A stretch of DNA of 64,000 nucleotides, taken from NCBI RefSeq assembly GCF_049310025.1, contig NZ_JBJYKD010000002.1:102343-166342 (forward strand). Direction: 5' to 3'. Positions 34,001 to 42,640 of this stretch are shown piece after piece; position 1 is the stretch's first letter; each line of letters opens with the position of its first letter. Made by a program: the position numbers and the translations under genes. The stretch is from JBJYKD01 sp049310025. Its GTDB lineage: Bacteria; Bacillota; Thermosediminibacteria; Thermosediminibacterales; Tepidanaerobacteraceae. A model generated the notes under the pieces. That model saw only the letters and a list, made by a program, of their open reading frames with translations. It had not been told where the DNA came from and did not search any database.

Positions 34001-34243
34001 TAATAAAACTCCCGCCACTGATACGCTTATCAGGGGCGAGAGTATTTTCCCGCGGTGCCACCCTGCTTGGATAATCCCACTCGAAAGGTTAACGGTGCTA
34101 CCGGAAACCCCTACTTCATGTTCAGGGTCTCGGCTCCGGGGTGTTGTTCGGCATCCGTCCCCAAAAAGTGCTCTCAGTCGCGGCACTTTATCCCTGTTGA
34201 GTCATCTATGCCTGCTTCCCCTTCTTCGCCTTTACCTTATTTG
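34001..34243 (-). promoter_or_regulatory. T-box leader of hisS-aspS, specifier AAC (Asn) overlapping CAC (His)
   Basis: A T-box leader with AGGGTGGCACCGCGG (about 34050-34064) and a terminator hairpin (34008-34043, ACTCCCGCC.../GGCGAGAGT then TTTT). By analogy with the serine T-box in this window, the codon that lies immediately before the lower stem and is followed by A is AAC (34143-34145), an asparagine codon. Two bases on, the register reads CAC (34141-34143), histidine, but its last base is in the putative stem. Uncharged tRNA-Asn or tRNA-His would relieve termination. Confidence 0.8.
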
Positions 34244-34249
34244 TTGATA

Positions 34250-34278
34250 ATTATAAAAAATATTAACATGAATGTCAA
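34250..34278 (-). promoter_or_regulatory. Promoter of the hisS-aspS T-box operon
   Basis: Full-consensus TTGACA (34273-34278) and TATAAT (34250-34255) with 17-base spacing on the minus strand. Confidence 0.88.
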
Positions 34279-34388
34279 GATTAGAAACGGGATAATGGGC
34301 GATAATTTTGTAACATTGTTATTCTTGATATATTTGGTTAAAATATCGTAACAATACTGTTAATTGAAGTAAAACGCCCATTTTTTTC

Positions 34389-34426
34389 ACAAATTCATAA
34401 CAAATTCCACATAAACTCAATATAAT
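34389..34426 (+). promoter_or_regulatory. htrA promoter with direct repeats in the -35 region
   Basis: A perfect -10 TATAAT (34421-34426) has no good -35; instead two copies of ACAAATTC (34389-34396 and 34400-34407), 11 bases apart, cover the -35 position. An 11-base direct repeat at that place is typical of OmpR/PhoB-type response regulators. Activation by a CssR-like envelope-stress regulator is inferred. Confidence 0.5.
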
Positions 34427-34480
34427 CAATGGTTAAAATAGAATTTGAAAATCAATAAAAAACAATCGGAGGGGTGTAAA

Positions 34481-35650
34481 ATGGCTCTATTCAATAAAAA
34501 TAAATACCTGGTGGCTGTACTGCTCGGTTTTACCATCGGCGCAGCCGTTGTGGCCGGCGGTATATTCGCCTACAACCTCATTTATCCTTCTAATTGGGCC
34601 AAAGCGGGGATTGAAAATTCTTCACTGTTAAGTTCCCCGGCAACCGCCCTGCCAACAAATATACCCGATATAGTGGATAAGGTTAGCGATGCTGTAGTCT
34701 ATATCGAGACAACTGCAGAAAGCCCGTCGGCTTCGGATCCCTTCTTTAATGATCCTTTTTTCAAGTATTTCTTCGGCGATAATTTCCGAATCCAGCCGAC
34801 GCCTGAAATTAGAAAAGGAGTAGGCTCGGGCTTTATAATGAACCCGGAAGGGTATATATTAACCAACGAACACGTCATAGACGGTGCCAATGAGGTCAGC
34901 GTCACCGTAAAAGGGTTTGATAAGCCTTTTAAGGCCACAATAGTCGGAAAAGATTTTGACCTGGACCTTGCGGTTCTGAAGATAAACTCCACACAAAAGC
35001 TGCCTTATATAACTCTCGGAGATTCCGATAAGATGAAGGTAGGCGAATGGGTTATAGCCATAGGAAATCCCTACAGGCTCGATCACACCGTTACGGTAGG
35101 CGTCATCAGCGCAAAAGGAAGGCCCATTACCATCCCCGACCAGTCCGCGGGCAAGACGAGGGCCTATAAAAATCTTATCCAAACCGATGCGGCTATTAAC
35201 CCCGGCAATAGCGGCGGGCCTCTCATATCCTTGAACGGCGAAGTTATTGGGATCAACACTGCCGTAAATGCCGAAGCTCAGGGCATCGGCTTTGCAATAC
35301 CAATAAATACCGCAAAAGAAGTTCTGGACGACCTCATGAAAAACGGAAAGGTTACACGCCCCTATATTGGAGTTGGCCTGCAAGACTTGACCAAAGATCT
35401 GGCCGATTATTTTAAGCTGAAAGATACCAACGGCGCCATTATAACATACGTTTACCCCGGCAGCCCTGCGGAAAAAGCTGGCCTGCAGAGAGGCGACATA
35501 ATCCTGGAAATCAACAAGAAATCTATAAAAAGCTCCAGCGACGTCAGCGATATAGTGAGCAAGGCAAAAATTAATGACAAACTCGTTCTCTTGATTTTCA
35601 GAAACGGTCAGACCATTTACAAAACTGTGACCGTCGGTCAAAAGCCTTAA
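34481..35650 (+). CDS. htrA: HtrA/DegP-like membrane-anchored serine protease
   Basis: A 389-residue S1C protease. One N-terminal membrane helix (about 9-31), then a trypsin-like domain with catalytic His in NEHVID, Asp in DLDLAVLK and Ser in NPGNSGGPLI, and one PDZ domain (about 285-380, VGLQDLTKDLADYF onward). HtrA degrades or refolds misfolded proteins outside the membrane. ATG at 34481 with CGGAGGGG upstream; an earlier ATG lacks a ribosome binding site. Plus-strand singleton, divergent from hisS. Confidence 0.95.
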   Translation: MALFNKNKYLVAVLLGFTIGAAVVAGGIFAYNLIYPSNWAKAGIENSSLLSSPATALPTNIPDIVDKVSDAVVYIETTAESPSASDPFFNDPFFKYFFGDNFRIQPTPEIRKGVGSGFIMNPEGYILTNEHVIDGANEVSVTVKGFDKPFKATIVGKDFDLDLAVLKINSTQKLPYITLGDSDKMKVGEWVIAIGNPYRLDHTVTVGVISAKGRPITIPDQSAGKTRAYKNLIQTDAAINPGNSGGPLISLNGEVIGINTAVNAEAQGIGFAIPINTAKEVLDDLMKNGKVTRPYIGVGLQDLTKDLADYFKLKDTNGAIITYVYPGSPAEKAGLQRGDIILEINKKSIKSSSDVSDIVSKAKINDKLVLLIFRNGQTIYKTVTVGQKP

Positions 35651-35681
35651 ATTTGAACCAAAATTGAATAATTTTTAAAAA

Positions 35682-35719
35682 CCGGCGGAACAATCAGGTT
35701 TTCCGCCGGTCTTTTTTGG
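35682..35719 (+). terminator. htrA terminator
   Basis: Hairpin ACCGGCGGAA / TTCCGCCGGT with a 12-base loop, then CTTTTTTG on the plus strand. Its 3' half overlaps the last codons of the convergent small gene. Confidence 0.85.
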
Positions 35720-35930
35720 GCTTCCATGTTTTAAAAAAAGTCGATGGTGCATCATTAATCTCATCATCTTGCAATTCCTTTTTTATACTTCTGACCGTCT
35801 CAATGTCCAAATTCATATACCTGGCGATTTCCTCGTCGCTGACATCTTCGTTTTCCAGGAGATCATAAATTTCCGCGTAATCCGGGCCGGGATTAAGCGC
35901 ATTCTTGATTTTCTTAATTCTTTTAACCAT
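35694..35930 (-). CDS. Small protein with helix-turn-helix-like segment
   Basis: A 78-residue protein of unknown function. The segment YDLLENEDVSDEEIARYMNLDIETVRSIKKEL (in parts) fits a helix-turn-helix of the sigma-region-4/anti-sigma-like kind, followed by a basic tail KTWKPKKDRRKT. The ATG at 35930 with TGGAGGG upstream is much better than an earlier start that would overlap the next gene. Possibly a DNA-binding regulator. It follows the MBL hydrolase gene on the same strand. Confidence 0.7.
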   Translation of the reverse strand: MVKRIKKIKNALNPGPDYAEIYDLLENEDVSDEEIARYMNLDIETVRSIKKELQDDEINDAPSTFFKTWKPKKDRRKT

Positions 35931-35979
35931 ACCATCCCTCCATTCCCCGCTCTTATTTTTCCCGTTGAAGGAGATAATA

Positions 35980-36600
35980 TTAGCGCAGGAACGGATTAGT
36001 ATCTCTTTCTTGACCAATAGTGGTCTTTATGCCATGTCCGGGATAGATTATTGTATCATCTGCCTGTGTCAACAATTTGTATTTTATAGAATTGATCAAT
36101 TCATCATAAGACCCTCCCGGAAAATCGGTCCTGCCAACGGAACCCGCAAAAAGGGTGTCGCCAGTGAAAATCAGGTTCCCGGTTTTTATGCATATGCTAC
36201 CGGGGGTATGACCCGGAGTATGAATTATTTCCAACTCCAGGGAACCCGCCGTCAATTTTTCGCCGCCTTTTAATTTTACATCAGCTTCCGGTTGGGTTAC
36301 GCCCGCTCCAAGGTATTCCGAGAGATTCTCCCGTGAGGAAAGAAGCATTTGTGAATCCTTTTCGTGTATCACAATTCTGGCGCCGGTGGCTTTTTTTATT
36401 TCCCGGACGCCCCCGATGTGGTCTATGTGACCATGGGTGAGAATTATAAACTCAACCTTGAAACCCTGACCGCTTAACACATCCAGAATGTCGGCAGCAT
36501 CACCCCCGGGGTCGACCACAATGGCCTTCCCGCTTTTTTCGTCAGCCAGGATATAGCAGTTTGCCAGCAGCGGTCCTGCCTGCAAGCATTTTAAAAACAT
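35980..36600 (-). CDS. MBL-fold metallo-hydrolase (glyoxalase II-like)
   Basis: A 206-residue metallo-beta-lactamase-fold hydrolase with metal motif THGHIDHIGG (about 55-64), a further His in HTPGHTPGS, Asp in FTGDTLF and His in YPGHG. It resembles YqgX/YcbL-type glyoxalase II-like enzymes; the true thioester substrate is unknown. It is next to dtd and relA, a common Firmicute arrangement. Confidence 0.9.
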   Translation of the reverse strand: MFLKCLQAGPLLANCYILADEKSGKAIVVDPGGDAADILDVLSGQGFKVEFIILTHGHIDHIGGVREIKKATGARIVIHEKDSQMLLSSRENLSEYLGAGVTQPEADVKLKGGEKLTAGSLELEIIHTPGHTPGSICIKTGNLIFTGDTLFAGSVGRTDFPGGSYDELINSIKYKLLTQADDTIIYPGHGIKTTIGQERDTNPFLR

Positions 36601-36611
36601 GCTGCACCTCC

Positions 36612-37061
36612 CTAAAACAGTTTTTTGCTATCCAGCAATATGGTGACAGGGCCGTCATTAATTATACTTACCAGCATTTCCGTCTGAAACTGCCCCGTTT
36701 CGACGCGCCCGATTTTCTGACGGCACATGTCCACGAAAGTTTCATAGAGGCTCTCGGCCAGTTCCGGGGAAGCCGCCAGGGTGAAACTGGGCCTCCTGCC
36801 CTTTCTCGCATCCCCCATTAAAGTAAATTGGGACACTATCAGCACCTCACCGTCTATATCCTGGACGGACCTGTTCATCTTGCCATGTTCGTCTTCAAAT
36901 ATTCTCAGGGACGCAATTTTATCGGCCAGGTAACCCGCGTCCTCCGCTGTATCGTCCTTCGCCACTCCAACCAGCACCGCAAGCCCTCTGCCTATCTCTC
37001 CCACGGTTTTTTCTCCAACGCTTACCGAGGCCTTTCTCACCCTCTGAATCACGGCTCTCAC
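36612..37061 (-). CDS. dtd: D-aminoacyl-tRNA deacylase
   Basis: A 149-residue enzyme that removes D-amino acids from tRNA. The N-terminus MRAVIQRVRKASV, the SQFTLMGDARKGRRPSF motif and the C-terminal GPVTILLDS motif are characteristic. A GTG at 37061 with GGAGGG upstream gives the standard N-terminus; a start three codons earlier is less likely. It begins 18 bases after the relA stop. Confidence 0.95.
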   Translation of the reverse strand: MRAVIQRVRKASVSVGEKTVGEIGRGLAVLVGVAKDDTAEDAGYLADKIASLRIFEDEHGKMNRSVQDIDGEVLIVSQFTLMGDARKGRRPSFTLAASPELAESLYETFVDMCRQKIGRVETGQFQTEMLVSIINDGPVTILLDSKKLF

Positions 37062-37078
37062 ATCCACCACCCTCCATT

Positions 37079-39253
37079 TTATTGATTCATGACTCTTTTA
37101 ACCTCAAATATTCCGTTGACCCTTCTCAGCTTTTGCATCACGTTTTCCAGGTGCTGCTTATCGTTGATTTCCACCACAAGATCTATTGTGGCAATACCGT
37201 TTTTTGAAGCTCGGGCATTAACCGCATCTATGGTGGTTTTCATATCTCCTATGACATTGATGATGTCGGAAAGCATCCCGGGCCTGTCATAAGCCGAAGC
37301 CTCAATCTCTACCGGATACGATGTGTCCCGGAAGCCTTCCCACTTCACCTCGATTAAACGCTCTCTATCGTATAGATTATTAAGCACATTTGGGCAATCC
37401 TGCCTGTGAATGGAAACTCCCCGGCCCCTGGTAATATACCCTATGATCCTGTCACCCGGCACCGGATTGCAACAGCGGGAAAATTTGATTAAGATGTTGT
37501 CGACACCGTCGATTTTTATGCCCCTGTCAACCTTTTTTCTGTCTTTCAACTTTGCATCTGTTTTATCCGCCGCCAGCTCTTCTTTTTCTGGTTTAACGGT
37601 TTTTCTGTACTCGTCAAGGATTTTCTGCATGATCTGATTGGGGGTTACACCACCGTAACCTATAGCGGCATACAGGTCTTCTATGCTGGCAAAGCTCATT
37701 CTCTTCAACAGGGCGGGCATAAAATCGTACTTTATCAGCTGGTAAATGTCATATCCCTGTCTTTTTGCCTCTTTTTCCAGCAGCTCTTTGCCCCTTGCAA
37801 TATTTTCATCCCTGCGCTCCTTTTTAAACCACTGCCTTATTTTATTTTTGGCCTGGGTGGATTTTACAATATTCAGCCAATCTCTGCTCGGGCCATTGCT
37901 GTGGGCTGAAGTTATGATTTCAATTATATCGCCGTTTGAAAGTTTATAATCCAGAGGGACCATTTTACCGTTAACCTTGGCGCCGATGCACCTGTTCCCC
38001 ACATCGGTGTGAATTCTGTATGCAAAATCTATGGGACACGAACCCGTGGGTAGGTCGATGACATCGCCTTTTGGAGTAAAGACGTAGACCTCGTCGGTAA
38101 AAAGATCTATTTTCAAAGACTCCATAAATTCACGGGCATCCCGCAACTCCCTCTGCCAATCAAGAATTTCCCGGAGCCATGACAGCTTTTTGTCAAATTC
38201 TCTGTCGCCCTTATCCCCTTCTTTGTACCTCCAGTGGGCCGCAATGCCGTATTCCGCGGTCTTGTGCATTTCATAGGTCCTTATCTGAATCTCCAGGGGA
38301 TCCCCCGAAGAGTCAATAACCGTGGTATGGAGGGACTGGTACATGTTGGGTTTGGGCATGGCTATATAATCTTTAAACCTTCCGGGAATGGGCTTCCACA
38401 AAGTATGGACCACCCCCAGGGCGGCATAGCAGTCCCGCACCGTCTCCACAATTACACGGACTGCGGTCAAATCGTAAATCTGGTCAAAGGATTTATTCTG
38501 TTCCTTCATTTTTTTGTAGATGCTGTAAAAGTGCTTGGGCCTCCCCTGAATTTCGGCGGATATCCCGGCGGAGCTCAACCTCTCCCGCAATACGGAAATC
38601 ATTCTATTGATGTGTTCTTCCCGTTCTTTTCTCTTCTTTGCAACTTTGTCCACCAGGTCATAGTAATGTTCAGGTTCCAGGTATCTAAAAGCCAGGTCTT
38701 CCAGCTCCCATTTTATTTTGGATATCCCGAGGCGATGCGCCAGGGGCGCAAAAATTTCTATGGTCTCAATAGCCTTTTCGCGCTGTTTTTCTTTTGGAAG
38801 GTATTTTAATGTCCTCATGTTGTGGAGTCTGTCCGCCAGTTTTATGAGGATAATGCGAATATCCTTGGCCATGGCCAGAAACATCTTCCGCAGGTTTTCC
38901 GCTTGCTGTTCCTCTTTTGTTCTGTATTCCAGCTTGCCCAGTTTTGTCACGCCATCCACCAGTAATGCGATTTCCGGGCCAAAGTTTTTCTCAATATCCT
39001 CAAAGGTGTACTGCGTGTCTTCCACTACATCGTGCAATATACCGGCGGCTATTGTCGCCAGGTCCAGTTCCAAGTCCGCCAGTATCATTGCCACTTCCAA
39101 GGGGTGGAATATGAAAAGTTCTCCGGATATCCTGTGCTGGCCGCTATGGGCATCTTTTGCGAAATCGTATGCCCTTCTGATGAGCGAAAGATCGGCCGAA
39201 GCATTATAAGTAAGTATACGCTTTTCCAGTGAAGCCAGTGTCAAATCTTCCAC
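37079..39253 (-). CDS. relA: Bifunctional (p)ppGpp synthetase/hydrolase RelA/SpoT
   Basis: A 724-residue long RSH protein. The N-terminal HD hydrolase domain is intact (FIFHPLEVAMIL; ILHDVVEDT), so it should also degrade (p)ppGpp. The synthetase domain has GRPKHFYSIYKKM and YQSLHTTVI. TGS (about 385-450), helical/Zn-finger (SRCCNPVPGD) and C-terminal ACT (about 650-720) domains follow. It controls the stringent response. Operon apt-relA-dtd. Confidence 0.97.
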   Translation of the reverse strand: MEDLTLASLEKRILTYNASADLSLIRRAYDFAKDAHSGQHRISGELFIFHPLEVAMILADLELDLATIAAGILHDVVEDTQYTFEDIEKNFGPEIALLVDGVTKLGKLEYRTKEEQQAENLRKMFLAMAKDIRIILIKLADRLHNMRTLKYLPKEKQREKAIETIEIFAPLAHRLGISKIKWELEDLAFRYLEPEHYYDLVDKVAKKRKEREEHINRMISVLRERLSSAGISAEIQGRPKHFYSIYKKMKEQNKSFDQIYDLTAVRVIVETVRDCYAALGVVHTLWKPIPGRFKDYIAMPKPNMYQSLHTTVIDSSGDPLEIQIRTYEMHKTAEYGIAAHWRYKEGDKGDREFDKKLSWLREILDWQRELRDAREFMESLKIDLFTDEVYVFTPKGDVIDLPTGSCPIDFAYRIHTDVGNRCIGAKVNGKMVPLDYKLSNGDIIEIITSAHSNGPSRDWLNIVKSTQAKNKIRQWFKKERRDENIARGKELLEKEAKRQGYDIYQLIKYDFMPALLKRMSFASIEDLYAAIGYGGVTPNQIMQKILDEYRKTVKPEKEELAADKTDAKLKDRKKVDRGIKIDGVDNILIKFSRCCNPVPGDRIIGYITRGRGVSIHRQDCPNVLNNLYDRERLIEVKWEGFRDTSYPVEIEASAYDRPGMLSDIINVIGDMKTTIDAVNARASKNGIATIDLVVEINDKQHLENVMQKLRRVNGIFEVKRVMNQ

Positions 39254-39264
39254 CCCTGATTCAT

Positions 39265-39777
39265 TTAATATTTAATGAGAGAAATAACTTCGTAATTGGA
39301 CAGGTAATCCCGGCCTTTTAATTCTGTCAACTCAATTAAAAATACCACCGCAGAAACCACTCCTCCAAGCTTTTCAACCAGTTCGATGGTAGAAAAAATC
39401 GTTCCCCCCGTGGCCAGTAGATCATCCGCCACTATAACCTTCTGGCCCTTCTTAATGGCGTCCACATGCATCTCCAGGACATCGGTACCGTACTCCAGTT
39501 TATATTCCGCTTTTATGGTCTCCCCCGGCAATTTTCCCCTTTTCCTAGCCGGAATAAACCCAACTCCAAGCTCATATGCCAGAGGGGCTCCTATAATGAA
39601 ACCCCTGGCTTCCGGGCCGGTGATTAATTCAAACTCTTTGTGTCTTATCAGATCGGCCAGAGATTTGATGGCATACCTGTAAGCTTTGCCGTCCTTCAAC
39701 AGCGTGGTGATGTCTTTGAAACTGATGCCCGGCTTTGGGAAGCCCTCGATTACTCTGATTTTCTCTTTTAAATCCAT
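39265..39777 (-). CDS. apt: Adenine phosphoribosyltransferase
   Basis: A 170-residue purine-salvage enzyme converting adenine and PRPP to AMP. PRPP motif VIVADDLLATGGT (about 118-130), N-terminal FPKPGISFKDITTLL and ARGFIIGAPLAYELG are present. Placed between recJ and relA as in Bacillus (recJ-apt-relA). Confidence 0.96.
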   Translation of the reverse strand: MDLKEKIRVIEGFPKPGISFKDITTLLKDGKAYRYAIKSLADLIRHKEFELITGPEARGFIIGAPLAYELGVGFIPARKRGKLPGETIKAEYKLEYGTDVLEMHVDAIKKGQKVIVADDLLATGGTIFSTIELVEKLGGVVSAVVFLIELTELKGRDYLSNYEVISLIKY

Positions 39778-39801
39778 GTGGTCTCCTCCTAAAATATAAA
39801 A

Positions 39802-42330
39802 TTAAAATTTGCGGCTAAACTCCACAACCATATCTCTAATGGCTTTAAGACTTCTATATGTACCGGAATCGTCAAGTTTTAGCTTCCTGTCCTGTTTTTT
39901 GTACTTCGTGATGTTAATAAAACCATTCTCCAGTGTAAAATCCAAGATTCCCAATTCACTAAAAATCTTGAAAGAATTTATTAATCCCGCATAGTGTAAA
40001 TCACCTGTCAGATAATCCTTTAAAACGGCTGTAAACTCCCTCATATTTATCCTGCCGATAAATCTTCCGCAAGTAAATTTGTTAACCAAACCGTAAATCG
40101 CTCTAATCCCCTCGAGGTCCGGAAACATTTTTTGACATACCAGCAAGTTGTAGCGCAGATCGTCCCTGTTGAAAATTAAGTGCACACCGGCACCGGGAGG
40201 AACGCCCCCCAGTTGCCTTTCAAGAATCTCCACGCCAAAGGGTGTATCATAAAACACGATGTCATCGGCCCAATCATCAAAACACGTTACCATCGGGTTT
40301 ATTAAAATAACATTTTTTTTACACATTTTTTCTTTCGAAGCGGGATTATAAAAAACGCCCACACTATTTCGCAAATCTTCCATATTCCTCAGGTAAACCA
40401 GCAGCCGCCACGCCTGGTAAGGGGTGTTTATAATTACCAGAACTTTTTTATCCTGTTGAAACAACGCTTTAACATAGTCCCTTTTTTTCAGTTCGTTCAT
40501 CTTTTCTGAAAAAGGTTTTTCATGCAGCACACGCTTTGAATCGACGTGAAAGGTGTCGCTCATTCCCCGACAAAATTTGGATAAAAACCGCTTAAAATAA
40601 CCCTCCTCAAGCCGGTTCAATAAATCGTCTTTCAGGTAGAGCACCTTCATATCTTTTATGTTTAACTGGGGTTCTACGTATCCCTGCCAGCGGTTTACCT
40701 CCAGGTGAAAAGCCAGGTCAAGGGCGGGGGCCAGGTCGAGTTCTTCTTTGCAAAAACCCAGGTTAAAACCTATGGCCGCCAGCGGTTTTTGCTTTTTGCT
40801 TAAACTCAATCGCAAATGTTTATCCTCACCGCCCACCGTCTGTATTTTTCGTATGGTTAAATTTCTGCACATGAATACCGGCTTTGGATTGCCGAATCCG
40901 AAAGGTTCGAGCAATTCCAACTGCTCAGCAAGTTCCAGGCTTATGTCTTTTTCTTCAAGCTCCAATTCAATATTCAGTTTTGGAGCTATATCCTCGTCTT
41001 TGATAAGTTTTTTAGCCAGAGCATTAATTTCTTCCCTGAATTCGCCTATCTCGCTTATTTTTATGGCAAGGCCCGCCGCCTGTTCATGTCCACCGTATCT
41101 TAAGAGCCTATGGGATAGCCGGCTCAGGGCGTCAAAAAGATTAAAACCCGGAATGCTCCTCCCCGAACCTCTGCCTTCCTCACCCTCCTCGGCAATGAGG
41201 ATGCAGGGGCGGTGGTAAAGTTCCACCAATCTGGACGCCACAATTCCTATAACCCCTGGATGCCACTCAGGGCTCGAAATCACTATGACTCTATCTTCAT
41301 CCAGATCCATGTGGCTGTCAATTTTTTCTCTGGCTTCCTCCAGTATTCTGGTCTCTATGGATTGCCTCTCCTGATTTACGTGCTCAAGAGTCCTCGCCAG
41401 TTCCAAAGCCTCGATTTCATCTTCCGTAAGCAAAAGTTTTACCGCCACATTGGGATCAGAAATCCTCCCTGCCGCATTCAGCCTGGGAGCCAGCATGAAA
41501 CTTATCTTCCTTGCATCAACAGGAGCATCCTTTAAATTTAAAACAGAAAGCAGGGAGGAAAGACCCTTATTCCGTGTATTTTCAATGGCTTTAATTCCGT
41601 TTTTTACAATTATTCTATTTTCATCGAGGAGCGGCACTATATCCGCCACTGTTCCCAGGGCGGCCAGATCCAGATATTCCTGTATAGACTTAAAATCCAT
41701 GTCCATCAGTGCGTGGGCCAGTTTTAATGCAACTCCCACCCCCGCGAGGTTTTTAAAAGGGTATTTACAGTCCCTTCTTTTGGGATCAACTACGGCCGCC
41801 GCTTTCGGTATCGTATCCTGAGGCTCGTGATGGTCGGTTATAACCGTATCTATTCCCAATTCTCTCGCAAACTCCACTTCTTCAAAGGAACTTATGCCGT
41901 TGTCCACGGTTATTATTAGTGTAGCACCGGAACCGTGAATTTTTTTTACGGCTTCTTTGTTCAGTCCGTATCCCTCATCCAGCCTGGATGGGATATAATA
42001 ATCCACCATTGCACCCATTTTTCTTAGAAGCCTTACTATCAAGCAGCAGCTTGTTATTCCGTCTACATCGTAATCACCGTAAACCGTTATCCTTTCGCTG
42101 TTTGCGATTGCCTTTTTAATCCTGGCTACGGCTTTGTCCATATCTTTTAAAAGCATCGGGTCATACAGGTAATCCATCCTGGGGTCCAGGAAACGGTTTA
42201 GCTCCTCCCGGGTCTTTATACCCCTGTTTTTTAAAAGTTGCAGTATTACCGGATGAAGCCGGCTGTGGCTTATCTGGACATCCGCCGGCAGATTCACTTG
42301 CCATTCGTAATCGCTTTCTATAGTAAACAT
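39802..42330 (-). CDS. recJ: Single-stranded-DNA-specific exonuclease RecJ
   Basis: An 842-residue DHH-family 5'-3' exonuclease for recombination and mismatch repair. DHH motifs: VYGDYDVDGITS, VDNGISS, TDHHEP; DHHA1 domain with GGHEQAAGLAI (about 415). A C-terminal extension of roughly 270 residues beyond the core matches long Firmicute RecJ (with a RecJ OB domain and further RecJ-C type domain). ATG at 42330 with GGAGG upstream. Confidence 0.95.
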   Translation of the reverse strand: MFTIESDYEWQVNLPADVQISHSRLHPVILQLLKNRGIKTREELNRFLDPRMDYLYDPMLLKDMDKAVARIKKAIANSERITVYGDYDVDGITSCCLIVRLLRKMGAMVDYYIPSRLDEGYGLNKEAVKKIHGSGATLIITVDNGISSFEEVEFARELGIDTVITDHHEPQDTIPKAAAVVDPKRRDCKYPFKNLAGVGVALKLAHALMDMDFKSIQEYLDLAALGTVADIVPLLDENRIIVKNGIKAIENTRNKGLSSLLSVLNLKDAPVDARKISFMLAPRLNAAGRISDPNVAVKLLLTEDEIEALELARTLEHVNQERQSIETRILEEAREKIDSHMDLDEDRVIVISSPEWHPGVIGIVASRLVELYHRPCILIAEEGEEGRGSGRSIPGFNLFDALSRLSHRLLRYGGHEQAAGLAIKISEIGEFREEINALAKKLIKDEDIAPKLNIELELEEKDISLELAEQLELLEPFGFGNPKPVFMCRNLTIRKIQTVGGEDKHLRLSLSKKQKPLAAIGFNLGFCKEELDLAPALDLAFHLEVNRWQGYVEPQLNIKDMKVLYLKDDLLNRLEEGYFKRFLSKFCRGMSDTFHVDSKRVLHEKPFSEKMNELKKRDYVKALFQQDKKVLVIINTPYQAWRLLVYLRNMEDLRNSVGVFYNPASKEKMCKKNVILINPMVTCFDDWADDIVFYDTPFGVEILERQLGGVPPGAGVHLIFNRDDLRYNLLVCQKMFPDLEGIRAIYGLVNKFTCGRFIGRINMREFTAVLKDYLTGDLHYAGLINSFKIFSELGILDFTLENGFINITKYKKQDRKLKLDDSGTYRSLKAIRDMVVEFSRKF

Positions 42331-42414
42331 CAAAAGCCTCCGAATTCTTATCTTGGGAACACACAATTAATTATAAACCAAATGACCGGTTATATCAATA
42401 AAAAAGACAACCGG

Positions 42415-42561
42415 TTAACTACCGGTCGTATCTGGGCTTTGATCCACTTTGCCGTTTTTTCCATCTTGAGAAATGTGATTCAGTCTCTCATTTTGAAGAT
42501 TCATTCCCCGATATTTTTCATTTTCTTCCCTGAAGGTTTTGTATTTCCTTTTCAAACACAA
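42415..42561 (-). CDS. Possible small charged protein upstream of recJ
   Basis: A 48-codon frame from a TTG, rich in Lys, Glu, Asn and Gln (KYKTFREENEKYRG, LQNERLNH), compatible with a short helical peptide. There is no good ribosome binding site at the TTG; an ATG in another frame 10 codons upstream does have AGGGG but stops after 18 codons. It may be a real small gene, a frameshifted one or chance. The rest of the 310-base gap between recJ and the VWA gene shows nothing else certain, apart from repeated ACCGGT sequences near 42385-42430. Confidence 0.25.
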   Translation of the reverse strand: MCLKRKYKTFREENEKYRGMNLQNERLNHISQDGKNGKVDQSPDTTGS

Positions 42562-42640
42562 GAATGAATTGCATATATTAGACCCCTACTCACATATTTT
42601 ATTTAAAATACTTCTATGTTTTTTGCTGATTCCTGCATGA

